DNA of 64,000 bases. Origin: Owenia fusiformis (lineage: Eukaryota; Annelida; Polychaeta; Sabellida; Oweniidae). The position numbers and the translations under genes were made by a program. Positions within the stretch are counted from its first letter, which is position 1, and every line of letters begins with the position of its first letter. Positions 1 to 12,039 of this stretch are shown here, piece by piece. Where the stretch lies: NCBI GenBank assembly GCA_903813345.2, contig CAIIXF020000001.1, forward strand, positions 13,909,915-13,973,914. Direction: 5' to 3'. The notes under the pieces were generated by a model that did not search any database, had not been told where the DNA came from, and saw nothing but the letters and a program-made list of their open reading frames with translations.

Positions 1-307
1 AAGAAAAGTTTTTATTGGAAAAACTTTTGAACTTTTGGGAAGAACTTCTCTATATTTGACAAAACTTGTGATGAAACAATCATTCTGAATACAACGAGTT
101 TCGGGACCATGTCAAACTCGTACGGATGGTTAGTATTCGGAAATTTTTTCTCGTATTTGTCAATTAATTGAGTATACGAGTGGAGATCTGAACCTCTGAT
201 GAATACCACTATTTTTATTCAGTAATATCAAAACTGTTTGAGATGTTTTCGTAAATTGACATATTCTTATGAGTCTAACAAGCCATCATAGACAAATGGT
301 ATTCCTT
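1..307. repeat. 3' flank of sulfotransferase copy 1, shared with copies 2 and 3
   Basis: Bases 1-260 recur with small changes at about 6745-7015 and 16795-17070, just downstream of the other two sulfotransferase genes. The duplicated unit therefore includes 3' flanking DNA. Bases 267-307 hold the remains of copy 1's normal last codons, now out of frame. I see no independent gene here. Confidence 0.75.
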
Positions 308-1213
308 TCATTCTTTCCTTGTAGACTTTATTAAAAGCTCATTCTGTGCCACGGTAAAGTGTTCTTTCCATGCACCAACTACCCCTGAAATAAATTGGGT
401 AACATAAGAATATAATTGATTTGTATATATTGTTTAGAATCTGAATGCCCACATATAAGGTTCTTAAAAGACTGTCATGAATGTAGGGTGGGTAAAAAAC
501 ATTAAAATCTTTATTAATATTTTCATCCTATATTCATCAAAATTCAAAAAAATGAGCTCAGCTCTATAAAATTAGTCAAAGTGCTGCTGCATTATGGTTT
601 CATAAAGAACTGAACAATGTCATTTTTTTCATATTAAAATATTAATTCAGATATATATTTTTTAATTAAAACTGAAAGTGAAATCTAACAATTATACAGT
701 AATACTTTATTTTCGCCTCACCTATTGTAAGTTGTCTCATCTATTTTTAGAGAGTGGCTATGCCTGACCCCAGTAACCTTTATTATACACTTTTTACCTG
801 GGATAAGGAGATATAATTATTACATGTTGATAATCATCATATACTAAAACCTTTTCTGTACATTACATCTGCCCCTCTTCCATCTCTCGCATAGGCATCA
901 TATTCTTTATTGCGAGACTGCATGACATCAATCTTTGTTTCATCAATGATTTTCTTATAGTCTTCTTCACTCCAGCTTACACCTATATAGTCAGCTATCT
1001 TCTTTATGGTACCAAGTGTATCCTTAAAATATACACATCCATTGACCTATTAAATTAAATTTAATTGATTGATGTCTACATGGGAAAAATATTGAGGTAC
1101 AGTATGACATTTTGTTATTGAATGCTTATTTGATCCAGATTGAACAAGGAGTTCATTTTTCATAGTTTAAGAACATTTTCCAAGGTGGCGTAATTCAAAA
1201 TGGCCACCATTTT

Positions 1214-2483
1214 TATCCCATCGAATGAAGTTCGGAGGGATATAGGGAACGCCTCCGTCCGTCCGTCCGTACGTCTGTCTGTCCGGGCGATAACTCAAAT
1301 ACCGTTTGCCCAATTTTGTTCATATTTTATACACACATGCCCTATGAAGGTAGAAGTTCTGCTCAAAAGCCGATTTTCAAAATGGCCGCTCAATTCAAAA
1401 TGGCGGCCATTTTAGTGCCGATTTTACAGTAATTTAGGTGCAATATGTAAAACTGTAATAGCAATATGTTTTAAATGTAAAAAAATTATGAAGGACATTA
1501 ATAAAGCTACAAATGTAGACATTAAAGAAGCACATGGCAGCCATCTTGAAAAATGGCGGCCTTTACTTGTTATTTCACGATTTTTGCTATAGCTCGAAAA
1601 GTAGTGGAGCGATTTTGTTCATATTTGGTATGTGAATACTATAAGCATTGCACACTGTCTAAAGGCACTTTTGGTAGAAGGCGGCCATTTTGAAAAATGG
1701 CCGCCATTTTAACGTATTTTACTATAACTCGAAAAGTAGTGGAGCGATTTTGTTCATATTTGGTATGTGAATACTATAAGCATGGCACACCGTCCTATGA
1801 CACTTTTGGTAGAATGCGGCCATTTTGAAAAAATTTTTGAAAAATGGCCGCCATTTTAACGTATTTTACTATTACTCGAAAAGTAGTGAAGTGATTTTGT
1901 TCATATTTGGTATGTTTCATATTTTATATGTGAATACTATGGCACACTGTCTAATGACACTTTGGGTAGTAGGTGGCCATTTTGAAAAATGGCCACCATT
2001 TTTACGTTTTTTACTATAACTTGAAAAGTAGTGAAGCGATTTTGTTCATATTTGATATGTGAATACTCATGAGCCTTGCACACTGTCTCATGACACTTCA
2101 GATAGTAGGCGGCCATTTTATAAAAATGGCTGTCATTTTTACATTTTTTACTATAACTCGAAAAGTAGTGGAGCGATTTTGTTCATATTTGATATGTGAA
2201 CAATTTAAGCATGGCACATTGTAGCCATTTTGAAAAATGGCCACCATTTTTATGTGTGTTATTTTACAAGTACATGTATGCGATTTTTCAAAGATTTTAT
2301 AGGTGGCTACTTAAAAGCATATTATTTCTTCTGATGACAACTTGGCTAGTGAGCAACCATTTTGAAAATGGTGGCCTTTCTGGGGTGTTGTTTTATGATA
2401 TTTGCTATATATTTCGTTTGTAAAATTGCCAGCCATTTCTATTCGATAGGATTCGCTACATTTTGGCGTTGCCGTTGTTCTGG
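1214..2483 (+). mobile_element. CCGTCCGTCC-bearing interspersed element, long form
   Basis: It lies in sulfotransferase copy 1 between exons 5 and 4. It begins TATCCCATCGAA, then GGAGGGATATAG and a CCGTCCGTCCGT tract. It ends with a diverged GATGGGATTTGCTA-like segment that is the inverse of the start, followed by GGCGTTGCCGTTG. Between are about six degenerate 110-150-bp units, each holding a small hairpin (GGCCATTTT/AAAATGGCC) followed by a conserved tract with GTAGTGGAGCGATTTTG. Relatives occur at 8286-8485 and 48984-49813. There is no coding capacity, so it is probably non-autonomous. Confidence 0.7.
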
Positions 2484-3585
2484 TTTATGAAAGAAATGTA
2501 ATTTATGATTAATGAAATACCAGCTTTCGGATATGATTCAAAATTTAGAGGCTGAAGTGTTATGGGAATAGGACCTCTGGAGGACAAGCAAATTCCAATA
2601 TGGCAACTTAATTCACAATTGCTGCCACTTTTGAAATATTTTTAATGAATAGTGATTTAATAAATGTAGGGTGGTCCAAAAATGTTACTCAAAAAAGTCC
2701 CATTTCTGGCACCAAAAACAAATCCCACTAAAATGAAGTACATCATTACTGGAACACCATATTACGAAAAAGTACCTTTTGAATCCCCTGATATTTAAAG
2801 AAATCACCATATAATACTGACATTTTTGGTTTCTTCATAAGTGAGGAACAGCATATCTACATTTTCTGCTAGTTTCTTGTATTCTTGTACATGCTTGAAC
2901 CAATCATTCCATGCCACTATAAATATAGGATTATACAGTGTTAGCGAGTGTTGTGTAAGTATGTTGAAGGTACAAACTTAGAATTAGAAATAGTTAATGG
3001 ATCATTTTTTTCATTTTTTAATTAAAACTTTTATTTACCAAAAAGCATGTATAAAACATATGGACAGTGCACATTGAAATATATACAAATGGAAGAAATC
3101 AGATGAAATTTAACTGTTTCAAATATACTGAAAAGGGAATTTTTACACATTATTATTTTCAACCCTATACATTACATCCTTTATGATGTTAAGAAAACAA
3201 TCTATGAATTCTTCTAAGTTATTTTACCTTCTCCTTTAAGCCAATTAGGCAAATAACCTTCCCATGTTCCGTTGTAGCCATAAATAATTGATGCTAAATG
3301 ATGCTTGTATGAGCTATATGCTGCATCTTTGGGGTGACGCACAAGGTTGATCACCTTGCACTTGCTGGAATATTATAAGTTAATATTTATCTGCAATTCA
3401 GTGCTAGAATGACACAAAAGTGATTTTATTATTTCTTATTTGAGTGATTTTATTACATCTTATTTGAGATGTACATATATGTAATTTTGAATATGATGGA
3501 GTATTATTTAAAAAACATTTTAAAGTTGATTTTTTTACAGTAGATGCCTCAACCTTTCAGATGGTATATATCTTATTAGTGGATA

Positions 3586-4071
3586 CCATATTCTCTCTAA
3601 TGAGCACACAGTTCCAATAAGAGCACTTGCTCCTTTAATGTTGAATTTTGTCTCAAGGAAACACAAAGTTTAATGCATTATCCCACCAAACAAAGTTTGT
3701 AGGGATATAGAGAAGCTGTCCATCCATTCGTTTGTTCGTTTGTTTGTCTGGACGATAAATAAAATACCAGTTGACAGGTTTGGTTCAAATTTTGTATGCC
3801 TATGCCTTATGAGTGTAGGACCTCTGGTTGAAATTTTGCATACTGATGATTGACATGGGTGTAGATCTTGCCGAAGGAGACAATACTAATTAACTATTAT
3901 TTCAACTTTTATTTCTATCATGTACAGTTCAAAATGACAAGATAGTCTTTAAAATATGTTTCGTTTGGTGGAATTTGCTACTCCATAGAGTTGGTGTTTT
4001 CTAGTTTCGATTATTTACACAACTAGATATTGATTGATGATAATATTTAACGCTCATTAGGGAGAATATGG
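3586..4071. mobile_element. CCRTATTCTCT mini-transposon in copy 1 intron 2, holding a second element
   Basis: Terminal inverted repeats CCATATTCTCTCTAATGAGC and GCTCATTAGGGAGAATATGG are flanked by TA on both sides, as in Tc1/mariner-type insertion. Inside, about 3683-4010, lies a second element that starts ATCCCACCAAAC, has TTCGTTTGTTCG, and ends GTTTGGTGGAATTTGCTACTCC-like. It is an inverted-end relative of the CCGTCC family. Copy 2 carries the same nested pair in the same intron, so both insertions predate that duplication. Confidence 0.65.
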
Positions 4072-4576
4072 TAGTAATAAGTTTGATAATTCTCAACCTC
4101 TAAAATCTTGCATTTAGAAAATAACAAAATTCTCCACACAATCCTGGAGAGAGCAATATGCCTATGTGCATTAATTGTCTTACTCCCATACTGTCTTTGG
4201 AATTGAACTTGGTAGTTGGTGTGTTCTGATAATTCTGGGAGAAGGCACTGAACCTATGACATTCTGTGTCTCCAAATCAGGCATACAGAACTCTTCCATA
4301 CCCTTAGGGGCCTCTTGTAGGTCATGTGTCAGCCTGTATACTATATTCCATATCCAATGCTGCCCTTTAGAAAAACAGAGAATGATATATATACATTTAT
4401 ATAGTATGTTATGGGCCTCTTGTAGTTCATGTGTCAGCCTGTATACTATATTCCATGTCTAATGCTGCCCTTTGTAAATAGAGAATGATGTATAAGTCGG
4501 TTAGTCAAGGCCATAGCTAGCATCAAAAATTAAGGGGAGTAGATTAGCTTTTATTCCAGGGTTAGAAAACATCACC

Positions 4577-4943
4577 CTGACTACCAATGGCAAAAACCTG
4601 CCATTGCTGACTGCCAATGGCAAACACCTGCCATAGCTGACTTCCAATGGCAAACACCTGCCATTGCTGACTGCCAATGGCAAACACCTGCCATTGCTAA
4701 ATACCAATGGCAAACACCTGCCGTTGCTGACTGCCAATGACAAACACCTGCCATTGCTGACTGCCAATGGCAAACACCTGCCATTGCTGACTGCCAATGG
4801 CAAACACCTGTTATTGCTGACTGCCAATGGCAAACACCTGCCATTGCTGACTGCCAATGGCAAAGCACCTGTTATTGCTGACTGCCAATGGTAAGCACCT
4901 GCCATTGCTGACTGCCAATGGCAAACACCTGCCATTGCCATTG
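4577..4943. repeat. 30-bp minisatellite in sulfotransferase copy 1 intron 1
   Basis: About 12 copies of a 30-bp unit beginning CTGACTGCCAATGGCAAACA. The unit contains the near-palindrome TGCCAATGGCA. Because the period is a multiple of three and has no stop in several frames, long meaningless open frames appear on both strands; I do not regard them as genes. The orthologous intron of copy 2 has about five units. Copy 3 has none. Confidence 0.9.
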
Positions 4944-5609
4944 ATAAATGGTCAATAGACTGAATGCTAACATGTTAAGTTATGACAACAATGTCTTCAA
5001 CCTTAGTTGTATGTGAACTCTACTATAGGCGTATATTAATGGCTGCATTTACTTGATAGATTTGCCGATCATAGTGTCCTTATTTTCAACCATTGTTTCA
5101 GGAGCAAGGCATTCTTCTTTGATCTGATTTATTAAACTAAAATCTGGAATATCTTGTGTTGATATTTTTCTTCTTATTTTTTATAAGTGAACCCAAAAAA
5201 CAACATAAAAAGTAAATTCTCACATTGCTTTTCTTTTTTCTAATTCTAAATAGTGCCAAAAAGATTAAATCAGTAGGCTATAAATTTAAAAAACAAACAA
5301 AAACATATCATGATGTAAAAATCAGTACTACTCGGATAGCAAATCAAGAAAAACAATTAAATAAAGTCAAACAACAATGCATAACTTACCAGACCTTGGA
5401 TATGAAAAGAACCATATGTCATCAGCCCTGACTTCAAAATCTTTCATGTAATCATGGATCGTTGGTCTAATAAACTGTGGATAGTTATATCCATCTACTT
5501 TGTGTACAGGGAATGGTTCTCCCAGATCATCCTTTATGATTGTAGGTGTTCCTTTAGTGACAGCTATATCATCAAAAATTCCACCTACTGCATAGTTTAT
5601 TTCTGCCAT

Positions 5610-6733
5610 TTTCACTCAGTCCTCTGTACTATCAAGGCAGTTATATCTTTTTCTATTGACATGTTATGTCAGTTTGTCCTACACAGATTCCATTAAAGGT
5701 GTAGTATGCCCATATATGATTGCCAGAATTGAAAATTAAATTAAATGGCAAGAAAGGTATTTTAGGTTTTCCCCTTTACTTCTAATGCTATAGTAATTAA
5801 GTTACATATAGTAAATTAAGATGTTCCTATGACGTAGCCATGAAGATTAAAGCGGCGAGGCGAAAAATATTTCCAAACCTTGCCTTGCTTGCCTGGCAAT
5901 AGAAGAACATGATGATAAACCTTTCTTAATGAGATTGTTCACAATTGAATCAAAAATTGATAATTTAACTGTTTAAAACACAGATCAAGAAAAAGGATGA
6001 GTGTGCTAAGATGCATTTATTGTGAGTATTTACCATAAAATTGAAACAAACTTTCAAGAGTTCCTTGCAATACAAACACCAAAACACAACATGTTATCAG
6101 ACATGATTGTACACTTACATCTTAATTAACAGGAAAGTTCCTTTTTAGAACATGTTGAAGTTTTATAATGGGATTCAGAAGTCAATCATTGTAGAGCCCA
6201 TTTGGAAGTTAGTGATATTTGTAAATAGAGGGGTGTTTAATAGCATAATATACCTGTTACAAGTTATGCCTCTCAACAAATTTTTATACAGATAAAAAGA
6301 TAAGACTTCATATTTGATTATGTTTTTTATTTATCCTTTTTTAAATCAGCATTTATTCAATTTTCTGTGAGACAAATCGTACCTTCTAGTACTATTCTAG
6401 CGGAGTGGAGTTGACTACCAGTGTACATGAACTGTAACAGTAGTTTCATCATAGTTTATGATTATGTTAATTTGCATAATTTCCTATTTGTAATAAGACT
6501 ATTAATGCAAGAGGTTTAGATCATCAGGAAAACAATACTAGACATGAATGGCAAGTTTTTTGAAAAATTACTAGTATGAGTTTTTACTAGTACAAAAAAT
6601 TACTTGTGATTGAAAGTATACAGGTTAATGCAGGTATACAGGTTAAGTGGGCAAAATATTTTCAAAGATTATTTTGCAGGCAACCATTCCTGGGGTTATA
6701 TCCTATATTGTATGTTTGTTAAACACCTGAAAT
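5610..6733. other. 5' flank of sulfotransferase copy 1; no gene seen
   Basis: AT-rich sequence. The stretch 5690-6300 is clearly related to 11085-11500 upstream of copy 2, so the duplication included about 0.6 kb or more of 5' flank, probably with the promoter. The last 70 bases match 16737-16790. I see no coding exon and no convincing TATA or initiator element. Confidence 0.5.
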
Positions 6734-8285
6734 CTTGCAAGAACATTTTTTATTGGAAAAACTTTTGAACTTTTTGGAAGAACATGTGGTTAAACAGGGC
6801 GGTTAAAGCTACAAATAAAGTAGTTGGGCAAGAGTTGGAATCATTCTGAATACAACTAGTTTCGGGTCCATGTCAAACTTGTACGAATGGCATGTATTTA
6901 GAAATTTTTTCTATTTGTCAAATTACTTGTAAAGTTACGAGTATACGAGTGGGGACCTGAATCCATTTTAGTTCGATAATATCAAAACTGTTTTAGTTGT
7001 TTTTGTAAATTACATATTCTTAAGCGTCTAACAAGTTGTCGTAGACAAATGGTATTCCCTTCATTCTTTCCTTGTAGACTTTATCAAAAAGCTCATTTTG
7101 TGCCACAGTAAAGTGTTCTTTCCATGCACCAACTTCCCCTGAAATAAATATAAAATATTTAATAACAAATCACATATAGTTGTTGGATCAGGAATCGTTT
7201 GAATGTACATTTATGAGGCAGACGAGATTTGCCGCAGAGGAATTTCATATGAAAATATTAATTCAGATATACCAGCATTTTTCAAATAAACTGAAAATGA
7301 AATCTAACAATTGTAATACTTTATATTCACTTCAGCTATTGTAAATTGTCTCATCTATTTTAAGATCTTAGCTATGCCCCCATCCCAGTTACATTTATTT
7401 CCCACCCTTTACTTGGGATAAGATGAGATAATTATTACATGTTGATAATCAAATATTAAAACCTTTTCTGAACATCACATCTGCCCCTCTTCCATCTCTT
7501 GCATATGGATCGTATTCTTGATTGCGAGATTGTATAACATCAATCTTTGTTTCATCAACCATTTTCTTGTAATCTTCTTCACTTCAACTTACACCTAAAT
7601 AGTCAGCTATCTTCTTTATGGTACCAAGAGTATCCTTAAAATGTACACATCCATTGATTACTCTATTAAAATTTATATGATTGATTGATTTATGTATATG
7701 AGGGATATAACGAGGTATGCCATTTTGTTCTTGACTGCTTATTCGATCAAGATTGAACAAGGGACGAGTTCATTTTCATGGTACATTTTCTCATTATCCC
7801 ACTGAATGAATTTCAAGAAAATTTTCCAAGGTGGTTACTGAATTCAAAATGGCAACCATTATTATTAAGAAATGTATTTTTCGATCATTTAAATACCAGT
7901 AATTGGATTTGATACAAATTTTAGAGGCTTTTTTGTGCACAGTGTTCAGCTTTTGGTAGTCGGCATATGTAAGAATGGCAGGTGATGACACTTTGCATGT
8001 TAATGCCTTATTGTGAAAATTTATATTTTGAATCTCTTTGAATTAAAAAAATCACTGTACTATACTGACATTTTTGGTTTCTTCATAAGTAAGGAACAGC
8101 ATATCAACATTTTCTGCTAGTTTCTTGTATTCTTGTACATGCTTGAACCAATCATTCCATACCACTATAAATATAAGATTATCCAGTGTTGTATAAGTGT
8201 GTTGAAGGTACAAAAATTAGAAATTACAAATAGTAAATGAATTATTTTTTCATTTTTTTCATTAAAGCTTTTATTTGCCAAAAAG

Positions 8286-8485
8286 CTTATTATCCCATCG
8301 AACGGTGTTCGGAGGGATAAAGGGAATGCCTCCGTCCATCCATCTGTCCGTCCGTCCATCCGTCCGTCTGACTGTCCATCCATCCGTACGTACGTCCGTG
8401 TTACAATTTTTGCTTCGTTTGTAAAAATGCCAGCCATGTCTGTTCTATGGGATTGGCTAGACTTTGGTGTTGCTGTTTTCTAGTT
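8286..8485 (+). mobile_element. CCGTCCGTCC-bearing element, 200-bp deleted form
   Basis: It starts TTATCCCATCGAACGGTG, carries CCGTCCGTCC/CCATCC tracts, and ends TATGGGATTGGCTAGAC and TTGCTGTTTTCTAGTTT. The middle repeat units of the long form are missing. It sits in sulfotransferase copy 2 between exons 4 and 3, a place where copy 1 lacks it, so it came in after that duplication. Confidence 0.6.
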
Positions 8486-8919
8486 TACATTATTATATTC
8501 AACCCTATACATTACATCTTATTGATGCTAAGAAAACAATCTATGAATTCTTTTAAGTGATTTTACCCTCTCCTTTAAGCCAATTAGGCAAGTAACCTTC
8601 CCATGTGCCATTGTAGCCATGAACAAGTGCTGCTGAATGATGCTTGTATAAACTATATGCTGCATCTTTGGGATGACGGACAATGTTAATCGCCTTGCAA
8701 TTGCTGGAATATTATAAGTTAATTTTTATATCTATACACTGCAATTCAGTGCTAAAATGACACAAAAGTGATTTTTTCCTCAATGGCACAAAATCTTGTA
8801 TGAGGTATGCATAGAGGTAATATTTAATATGATGGAGTATTATTTAAAAAACATTTGAAGATGATTTTTTTTTCAGTACATGTTTCAACCTTTCAGATGG
8901 TATATCTTATTAGAGGATA

Positions 8920-9639
8920 CCATATTCTCTCTTAAATGAGCACACAGTTCCAATGACAGCACATGCTACTTTTATGTTGAATATGGTCTCAATAAAACAT
9001 GAAGTTTAATGCGTAATCCCACGAAACAAAATTTGTAGGGATATAGAAAAGATATCTATCCATTCGTTTGTTCATTTGTTTGTCTGGATGATAACTAAAA
9101 TACAAGTTGATTGATTTGGTTTTTTACAGGCCTATGCCTAATGAGTGTAGGACCTCTGCTCGAGAAGTGTTTTATTCATTATTGATGCTCAATTCAAAAT
9201 GGCCAATACCACCATTTTTGTGAAAATGTAACCTTTACATTTAATAACTCAAATACCAGTTGACGGATTTGGATTTGGTTCAGATGCCTTGGGACATTGG
9301 AGTTCAGGATAAATCAAAGCGCTGAATTAAAAAATGGCTGCCATTTTTGTAAAAAACATAATATTTGATAATGAAATATCAATTTACAGATTTGGTTGAC
9401 ATTTTACATACTGGTGATTGACATGGGTGTAGATCTTGCCGAAGGAGACAATACTAATTAACTATTATTTCAACTTTTGTTTCTGTCATGTACAGTTCAA
9501 AATGACAAGATAGTCTTTAAAATATGTTTCCTTTGGTGGAATTTGCTACTCCATGGAGTGGCTGTTTTCTAGTTTCGATTATTTACACAACTAGATATTG
9601 ATTGATGATAATATTTAACGCTCATTAGGGAGAATATGG
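8920..9639. mobile_element. CCRTATTCTCT mini-transposon in copy 2 intron 2
   Basis: Counterpart of the element at 3586-4071, with ends CCATATTCTCTCTTAAATGAG and CTCATTAGGGAGAATATGG. It is about 230 bp longer because its inner element (about 9013-9570) keeps an extra segment rich in AAAATGGC hairpins that copy 1 has lost or never had. Confidence 0.6.
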
Positions 9640-10042
9640 TGGTAATAAAGTTTGATAATTCTCAACCTCTAAAATCTTGCACTTAGAAAATTACAAGATT
9701 CTCCACACAATCCTGGAGAGAGTAATATGCCTATGTGTATAAAATGTCTTACTTCCATACTGTCTTTGGAATTGAACTTGGTAGTTGGTGTGTTCTGATA
9801 ATTCTGGGAGCAGGCACTGAACCGATGACATTCTGTGTCTCCAACTCAGGCATACAGAACTCTTCCATACCCTTCGGGGCCTCTTGTAGGTCATGGGTCA
9901 GCCTGTATACTATATTCCATATCCAATGGTTCCCTTTGTAAATACAGAGAATGATGTATAAGTCAGTTAGTCAAGGCCATAGCTAGGATCAAAAATTAGG
10001 GGGAGTAGATTAGCTTTTATTCCAGGTTTTGAAAACAGCACC

Positions 10043-10196
10043 CTGACTACCAATGGCAAAAACCTGCCATTTCTGACTGCCAATGGCAAACACCTGCCAT
10101 TGCTGACTGCCAATGGCAAACATCTGTTATTGCTGACTGCCAATGGCAAACACCCATTGCTGACTGCCAATGGCAAACACCTGCCATTGCCATTGA
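10043..10196. repeat. 30-bp minisatellite in sulfotransferase copy 2 intron 1
   Basis: Same unit and position as the array at 4577-4943, but only about five copies, one of them shortened by 6 bp. The array was present before duplication and changed in length afterwards. Confidence 0.85.
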
Positions 10197-11024
10197 TGCC
10201 ATTAACAATGACATTGCTGCTTAATGGTCAATAGAATGAATGCTAACATGTTAAGTTATGACAACAATGTCTTCAACCTTAGTTGTATGTGAACCCGACT
10301 ATAGGCATATATTAACGCCTGCATTTACTTGATAGCTTTGCCGACCATAGTGTCCTTATTTTCAATCAACCATTGTTTTAGGAGCAAGGCATTCTTCTAT
10401 GGTCTGATTTATTAAACTAAAATCTGGAATATCTTGTGTTGTTATTGTTCTTATTAAAGGATTTAAGTCCTGAACTTAGTGCATTGTTTGCTGAATCATA
10501 CCATGAGTTTTGTTTTCCACAGCGGGAATGCAAAGTTTAGGAAACAATGCCTGAGTGGAATGAAGCAGCTACAATGCATTGAGTCTTGTGCTAAATTATT
10601 TTTACACATTGCAAATTTTTTCTATATAAAACCATCTAAAAGGAACGAAATCACTAAAAGAACACATTTGAAATGACATTTTTTGCAAGGGTCAAGTTGG
10701 CAAGTCATCAAATCCAATGTGAAAAATCTATTCATCACCATGACAACTGTTTAACTAGTGAATGTGTTATTGATATTTCACACCAACAACCATGCATAAC
10801 TTACCAGACCTTGGATATGAAAAGAACCATATGTCATCAGCCCTGACTTCAAAATCTTTCATGTAATCATGAATCGTTGGTCTAACAAACTGTGGATAGA
10901 TATATCCATCTACTTTGTGTACAGGGAATGGATCCCCAAGATCATCCTTTATGATTGTAGGTGTTCCTTTAGTGACAAGTATATCATCAAATATGCCACC
11001 AACTGCATAGTTTAATTCTGCCAT

Positions 11025-11808
11025 TTTCACCCAGTCCTCTGTACTATCAAGTGCAGTTATATCTGTTTGTCCTACACAGATTCCATTAAAGGTGTAGTAT
11101 GACCATATATGATTTCCAGAATTGAAAATTAAATTGCAAGAAAGGTATTTTTAAGTTTTCCCCTAAAATCGATAATTTAATTGCTTAAACCACAGATCAA
11201 GAAAAGGGATGAGTTTGCTGAGATGTATTTATTGTGAGTGTATATTTTTATTTACTATAAAATTGAAACAAGCTTTCAAGAGTTCCTTGCAATACAAAAA
11301 CCAAAACACAACATGTTTTAAGATATGCTTTTGTACACTTACACCTCAATTGACAGGCAAGTTTATAATTTGATTCAGAAGTCTGTTAACTAATAGTTTC
11401 AATCATTGTAGAGCCCATTTTGACAGTTAGTGATATTTGTAGATAGAGGGGTGTTTAATGGCATAATATACCCGTTCTAAGTTAAATTGGTGGTTGAATA
11501 AATATACAAATACAAATGCAAATAAGTTATGCCTCCCAATAAATTTGTATACCAATAAAAAGATATATTTGATTATATTTTTATTTTATACTTTTTTGAA
11601 TCAGCTTTCATTCAGATTGGCTGTCATACATATATTTTAAAGATAATGTATGATTTTACCTTTAAAACACTTAGATATATATTTATAAATAACATAACAT
11701 CAAATAGAGATAATGACATACATGTTTATGATTCATAAAGTCATACAGATAACATATTTACATAAAACAAAACTAGAATAAAATAACCTAACATTTACTT
11801 TGGCTTGG
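11025..11808. other. 5' flank of sulfotransferase copy 2; no gene seen
   Basis: Bases 11035-11500 are homologous to the copy 1 upstream region, with deletions. From about 11600 the homology stops and AT-rich DNA leads to the broken end of the DIRS-like element. No exon or RNA gene is visible. Confidence 0.45.
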
Positions 11809-12039
11809 GGCGCGTATGGTGCTAATCATACGCGCTATTGTATAAAGTGGCATTCAAAGTCATTCTTGTTCAAGAATACGGTAATTTCAGGTTTCTCATA
11901 AGTTTCATAATAGGCAGAGATTTCGATCTACCTTTGTTAATAATAGCAACTGTTGCTTCGTTGTCACAAACGAAAATTACATGTTTCTTTACCTATAGAT
12001 GTGACCATAGTATAGCCGCAACTACCATGGGATATAACT

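Larger units (their letters stand above)
308..5609 (-). pseudogene. Cytosolic sulfotransferase, tandem copy 1, frameshifted in last exon
   Basis: Six coding exons on the minus strand: 5390-5609, 4184-4364, 3228-3364, 2822-2916, 851-1022 and 308-384, all with GT/AG borders and compatible phases. Family role: transfer of sulfate from PAPS to small acceptors in the cytosol. Exon 1 ends in the PAPS-binding YPRSG loop and exon 2 continues it with HW. Exon 2 carries the RTH segment with the likely catalytic His. Exon 3 has RHPKDAAYS (3'-phosphate binding). Exon 6 has RKG-x2-GAWK and the KxxxTVxxxE dimer motif. In exon 6 a T run is one base shorter than in copies 2 and 3. The frame shifts just after AQNEL and stops at 308-310 instead of about 267-269. 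The product would be 293 residues with an abnormal tail. All catalytic motifs precede the break, so it may still fold, or the deletion may be a sequencing error. I chose the ATG of MAEI; an ATG two codons upstream is possible. Confidence 0.85.
7020..11024 (-). pseudogene. Cytosolic sulfotransferase, tandem copy 2, nonsense codon in exon 5
   Basis: Six exons matching copies 1 and 3 in length and phase: 10805-11024, 9753-9933, 8567-8703, 8070-8164, 7463-7634 and 7020-7138. Exons 1-4 and 6 read open and keep the [19 protein letters not shown] and RKG-x2-G motifs. In exon 5 the Trp codon that copies 1 and 3 share is TGA (7584-7586). Translation would end after about 227 residues and lose the C-terminal third, including RKG-x2-G and KxxxTVxxxE, so this copy is probably dead. 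A neighbouring C-to-T difference turns the preceding bases into GGT|GTAAGT, a strong splice-donor consensus just before the stop, so skipping of the stop by new splicing cannot be excluded. The last exon is intact, which suggests the loss is recent. Confidence 0.85.

Noticed and set aside
4501-4941. Long open frames on both strands over the CTGACTGCC minisatellite
   Set aside because: The 30-bp period keeps frames open; there is no start context, splice logic or conservation, and the array lies in a sulfotransferase intron.
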